Shown here in pieces: positions 7,101 through 8,567 of a stretch of DNA of 8,567 bases. The DNA comes from BRH-c25 sp035417425 (GTDB lineage Bacteria > Bacillota > Clostridia > Lutisporales > Lutisporaceae), in the NCBI GenBank assembly GCA_035417425.1, contig DAOLPD010000134.1, positions 1-8,567 on the forward strand. The letters are read 5' to 3'. Each line of letters starts with the position of its first letter. Position 1 is the stretch's first letter. The notes under the pieces were generated by a model. The model saw only the letters and a list, made by a program, of their open reading frames with translations, searched no databases and was not told the origin of the DNA. The translations under genes and the position numbers were made by a program.

Positions 7101-7180
7101 TTGCAAGGGAACTTTCTTGTTAATATAATACCTTGATTCTTTCAAATACCCAATTGCAAATCTTCCATATTAGTTTGCAA
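7101..7180. promoter_or_regulatory. Three TTGCAA palindromes (possible operator sites)
   Basis: TTGCAA, a self-complementary hexamer, occurs at 7101-7106, 7154-7159 and 7175-7180. The spacings are 53 and 21 bp, close to five and two helical turns, so all three would face the same side of the DNA. The first and third extend to 8-bp palindromes (CTTGCAAG, TTTGCAAA). The middle site directly abuts the P2 -35 box and the first lies just downstream of the expected P2 start. The layout fits a regulator acting at P2, but a 6-bp word in AT-rich DNA can recur by chance. Confidence 0.35.
7125..7153 (-). promoter_or_regulatory. Putative secondary promoter P2 for the hydro-lyase set
   Basis: On the minus strand, TTGGGT (7153-7148, 3 of 6 to -35) and TATTAT (7130-7125, 5 of 6 to -10) are 17 bases apart. 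The start would be near 7118, giving a leader of about 40 bases. The poor -35 with a TTGCAA palindrome right next to it is what an activator-dependent promoter would look like. Confidence 0.35.
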
Positions 7181-7241
7181 AATTTCCGTAAATAAAAATC
7201 TAACATATATATTAAAGAATAATTTTGATTAGTTAAAATAT

Positions 7242-7270
7242 ATTATAAATTTTACACTTTGGATTGTCAT
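7242..7270 (-). promoter_or_regulatory. Strong sigma-A-type promoter P1 for the hydro-lyase/AtuA set
   Basis: On the minus strand, ATGACA (7270-7265, 5 of 6 to TTGACA) is followed after exactly 17 bases by a perfect TATAAT (7247-7242). The start would be near 7235. It stands between the sucD-like gene and the hydro-lyase alpha gene and shows that the four downstream genes can be expressed apart from the CoA ligase. The -35 box touches the base of the hairpin that follows the sucD-like gene. Confidence 0.65.
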
Positions 7271-7293
7271 GAAGCAAGCAATATGCTCTTCAT
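7269..7293 (-). terminator. Bulged hairpin after the sucD-like gene (weak terminator or processing site)
   Basis: On the minus strand ATGAAGAGCA and TGCT-TG-CTTCAT can pair as 10 bp with a 2-base bulge and a 3-base loop, 9 bases past the stop codon. No U-run follows, so it is not a convincing intrinsic terminator, and transcription may continue into the hydro-lyase genes. Confidence 0.4.
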
Positions 7294-7302
7294 ATAACCT
7301 TG

Positions 7303-8202
7303 TCAATTCAAAGAAATTGCTGCTGAATTCTTTTGCTTCAGACCAAGTTTATTCAACTCTTCAAGTATCATCCAAGGAGTATCAACAACAATTGCCCCGG
7401 CTTGCCTCAGCACCTCTCTTTTTTCTTCAAAGCCTTCGTCTTTCCCACCTATGATTGCTCCGATATGGCCCATCCTTTTTCCTGCAGGAGCACAACGCCC
7501 TAATATGTACGCAATAACTTTTTTCTTCATTCCTGATATTACTTCTGCACATTCGAATTCTTTATGCCCACCGATTTCGCCATTTAATACGACAACATCC
7601 GTATCAGGATCTTTTTCAAATAATTGTAAATAATCTGCCATGTTTTTTCCAATTACTTTATCGCCACCAGCACCAACACAGGTGGATTGGCCAAAGCCGG
7701 CTGCGCTCATCATTCTGGTTAATTCCACAGCTATTGTTCCTCCCCTTGTAACAACGCCGACTCGTCCTTTCATAGCATAATCAGACGCTAATGATCCCAC
7801 TAAGCATTCACCTGGCGTAATAATCCCTACAGTATTTGGCCCGATAACCCATGTTCCTCGTGCTTCTGCCAAACGTTTAATAAGAATTGTGTCGTGTAAC
7901 GGCATTCCTTCTGTCGCAATCATCAGCACTTTTATACCAGCATCAATGGCTTCTATTGCAGCGTCCTTTGCTCTGACGGGAGGAACGTAAATTATCCCGG
8001 TGTTAATCTCAGTATGCCGTATGGCTTCAGAAACCATATCGTATATGGGTACTCCATTAACCTCTTCTCCTCCTCGTGATACACTAATACCTGCTACTAT
8101 CTTAGTTCCATAAGACAGCATGTTTTTTGTTTGCTTTATACCATACTTGCCTGTCATTCCCCAAACTGCCACTTTGGTGTCTTTATTAATTAAAATACTC
8201 AT
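7303..8202 (-). CDS. SucD-like CoA ligase alpha subunit (ADP/GDP-forming acid-CoA ligase)
   Basis: Cytoplasmic subunit that binds CoA and carries the phosphohistidine of a succinyl-CoA synthetase-type enzyme: acid + CoA + NTP to acyl-CoA + NDP + Pi. The 299 residues are close to the 289 of E. coli SucD. The N-terminal CoA-binding Rossmann domain begins VAVWGMTGKYG (11-21), with IYVPPVRAKDAAIEAIDAGI at 71-90 and GPNTVGIITPGE at 121-132. The ligase domain has GQSTCVGAGGD (171-181), NGEIGG (207-212) and GKRMGHIGAIIGG (241-253), where His246 matches the phosphorylated His246 of E. coli. Departures include GPNCPG to GPNTVG, SRSGT to TRGGT and IPGSNFID to VIGKNMAD, which hint at a different acid. 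The ATG has GGAGG at 8210-8214 and lies 16 bases after the beta-subunit stop. Malate- or methylmalate-type CoA ligase is a possible alternative to succinate (inference). Confidence 0.88.
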   Translation of the reverse strand: MSILINKDTKVAVWGMTGKYGIKQTKNMLSYGTKIVAGISVSRGGEEVNGVPIYDMVSEAIRHTEINTGIIYVPPVRAKDAAIEAIDAGIKVLMIATEGMPLHDTILIKRLAEARGTWVIGPNTVGIITPGECLVGSLASDYAMKGRVGVVTRGGTIAVELTRMMSAAGFGQSTCVGAGGDKVIGKNMADYLQLFEKDPDTDVVVLNGEIGGHKEFECAEVISGMKKKVIAYILGRCAPAGKRMGHIGAIIGGKDEGFEEKREVLRQAGAIVVDTPWMILEELNKLGLKQKNSAAISLN

Positions 8203-8218
8203 AATTTATCCTCCAATA

Positions 8219-8567
8219 TCATTGTTTTGATATTCTAATAACTGTATCTATTGCTTCTTCTAATGTGTCACAATAACTGACACCTGCTTTTTCCAATTCT
8301 GCAATCGCTTCATCTACTTCCATTTCCAGTCTGGCAGCCCCAGTTGCCCTTATATTAGCAATCATAGGAATCTTAGGTTTAATCGCATTAATAGCATCAA
8401 GATAACCTTCAACTACTACTTTAAGGGATGCCCCTGCCAAAGTAATATTAATTAAAATAACCTTACACTTATCAGCACTTTCCCGTATGATTAAACTAGC
8501 CAATTCATAGAGAGAATCGTGATCTACACCGCTAGCAAGATCGGCAAAATTACCTGGCTTGCCTCCG
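8219..8567 (-). CDS. SucC-like CoA ligase beta subunit (C-terminal part, cut by window edge)
   Basis: C-terminal 115 residues of the subunit that pairs with the SucD-like protein. The frame is open to the window edge and begins GGKPGNFADLASG, matching the GG-(E/K)-PANFLDVGGG motif that opens the last domain of SucC; the ATP-grasp nucleotide-binding part lies beyond the window. The near-universal NIFGGI-V loop of succinyl-CoA synthetase reads NITLAGA (codons at 8449-8429), and the VRLEGTN-type stretch reads ANIRATGAA, so the active-site side of this domain is altered. The C-terminus (DTLEEAIDTVIRISKQ) is normal in form. A TTG at 8503 could be read as a start but lies inside the conserved domain, so the true start is upstream of the window. 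Stop to sucD-like start is 16 bases, a normal sucCD arrangement. Confidence 0.87.
   Translation of the reverse strand, partial: GGKPGNFADLASGVDHDSLYELASLIIRESADKCKVILINITLAGASLKVVVEGYLDAINAIKPKIPMIANIRATGAARLEMEVDEAIAELEKAGVSYCDTLEEAIDTVIRISKQ

Larger units (their letters stand above)
7079..7302 (-). other. 224-base AT-rich regulatory gap between the CoA ligase genes and the hydro-lyase set
   Basis: No supported reading frame lies here. It holds, in transcription order, a hairpin after sucD, the strong promoter P1, an AT-rich stretch, two TTGCAA palindromes 21 bp apart, the weaker promoter P2 and a third TTGCAA before the ribosome binding site. A transcript from P1 would have an untranslated leader of about 157 bases. 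No riboswitch or T-box consensus was recognised in it. Confidence 0.7.

Noticed and set aside
7079..7235. Riboswitch or T-box in the leader of the hydro-lyase set
   Set aside because: No recognisable T-box sequence, conserved riboswitch core or strong terminator/antiterminator pair was found; the only stems seen are short.
8219..8503. Short separate gene starting at a TTG at 8503
   Set aside because: The same frame continues upstream to the window edge through the conserved GGKPGNF motif, so this is an internal codon of a truncated SucC-type gene.
1..8567. CRISPR array, tRNA, rRNA, insertion sequence or phage genes
   Set aside because: No regular repeat-spacer pattern, tRNA-like fold, transposase or integrase frame, or terminal inverted repeats were seen on either strand.

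Overview
The window is a tightly packed accessory metabolic region in which every supported gene lies on the minus strand, so transcription runs from position 8567 towards position 1. Moderate-to-low G+C (judged by eye), near-perfect AGGAGG-type ribosome binding sites, gaps of only 11-16 bases between many genes, a Gram-positive-style lipoprotein signal on the binding protein and an oxygen-sensitive Fe-S hydro-lyase all suggest an anaerobic Firmicute, probably of the Clostridia. This placement is an inference; there is no marker gene in the window.

Layout in the direction of transcription: (1) 8567-7303 holds the 3' part of a SucC-type beta subunit and a complete SucD-type alpha subunit of an ATP/GTP-dependent acid-CoA ligase. 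(2) 7302-7079 is a 224-base AT-rich gap with a near-consensus sigma-A promoter (P1), a weaker second promoter (P2), three TTGCAA palindromes and a hairpin behind sucD. (3) 7078-3821 holds four closely coupled genes: the alpha and beta subunits of a class I (Fe-S) fumarase/tartrate dehydratase-type hydro-lyase, an AtuA-family (DUF1446) protein and a DUF4387 protein. The last two share an ATGA stop/start overlap. (4) 3820-3677 is a 144-base gap with a plausible promoter. (5) 3676-1 encodes a peptide/nickel-type ABC importer: a family 5 lipoprotein binding protein, a 13-bp perfect hairpin, DppB- and DppC-type permeases, and the first 65 codons of a DppD-type ATPase that runs off the window.

Working together (inference): the ABC system would import a compound, the hydro-lyase would add or remove water on an unsaturated or hydroxy di-acid, and the SucCD-like enzyme would make or use its CoA thioester. 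The AtuA/DUF4387 pair, whose biochemical role is not established, would act in the same pathway. Both enzyme pairs keep their core catalytic or cofactor residues but differ from E. coli fumarase and succinyl-CoA synthetase at motifs that are normally conserved. The substrate is therefore probably not plain fumarate/malate plus succinate. Candidates are methylated or larger analogues such as mesaconate/citramalate, or tartrate-like acids. The cluster looks like an uncharacterised catabolic module and is the most interesting content of the window.
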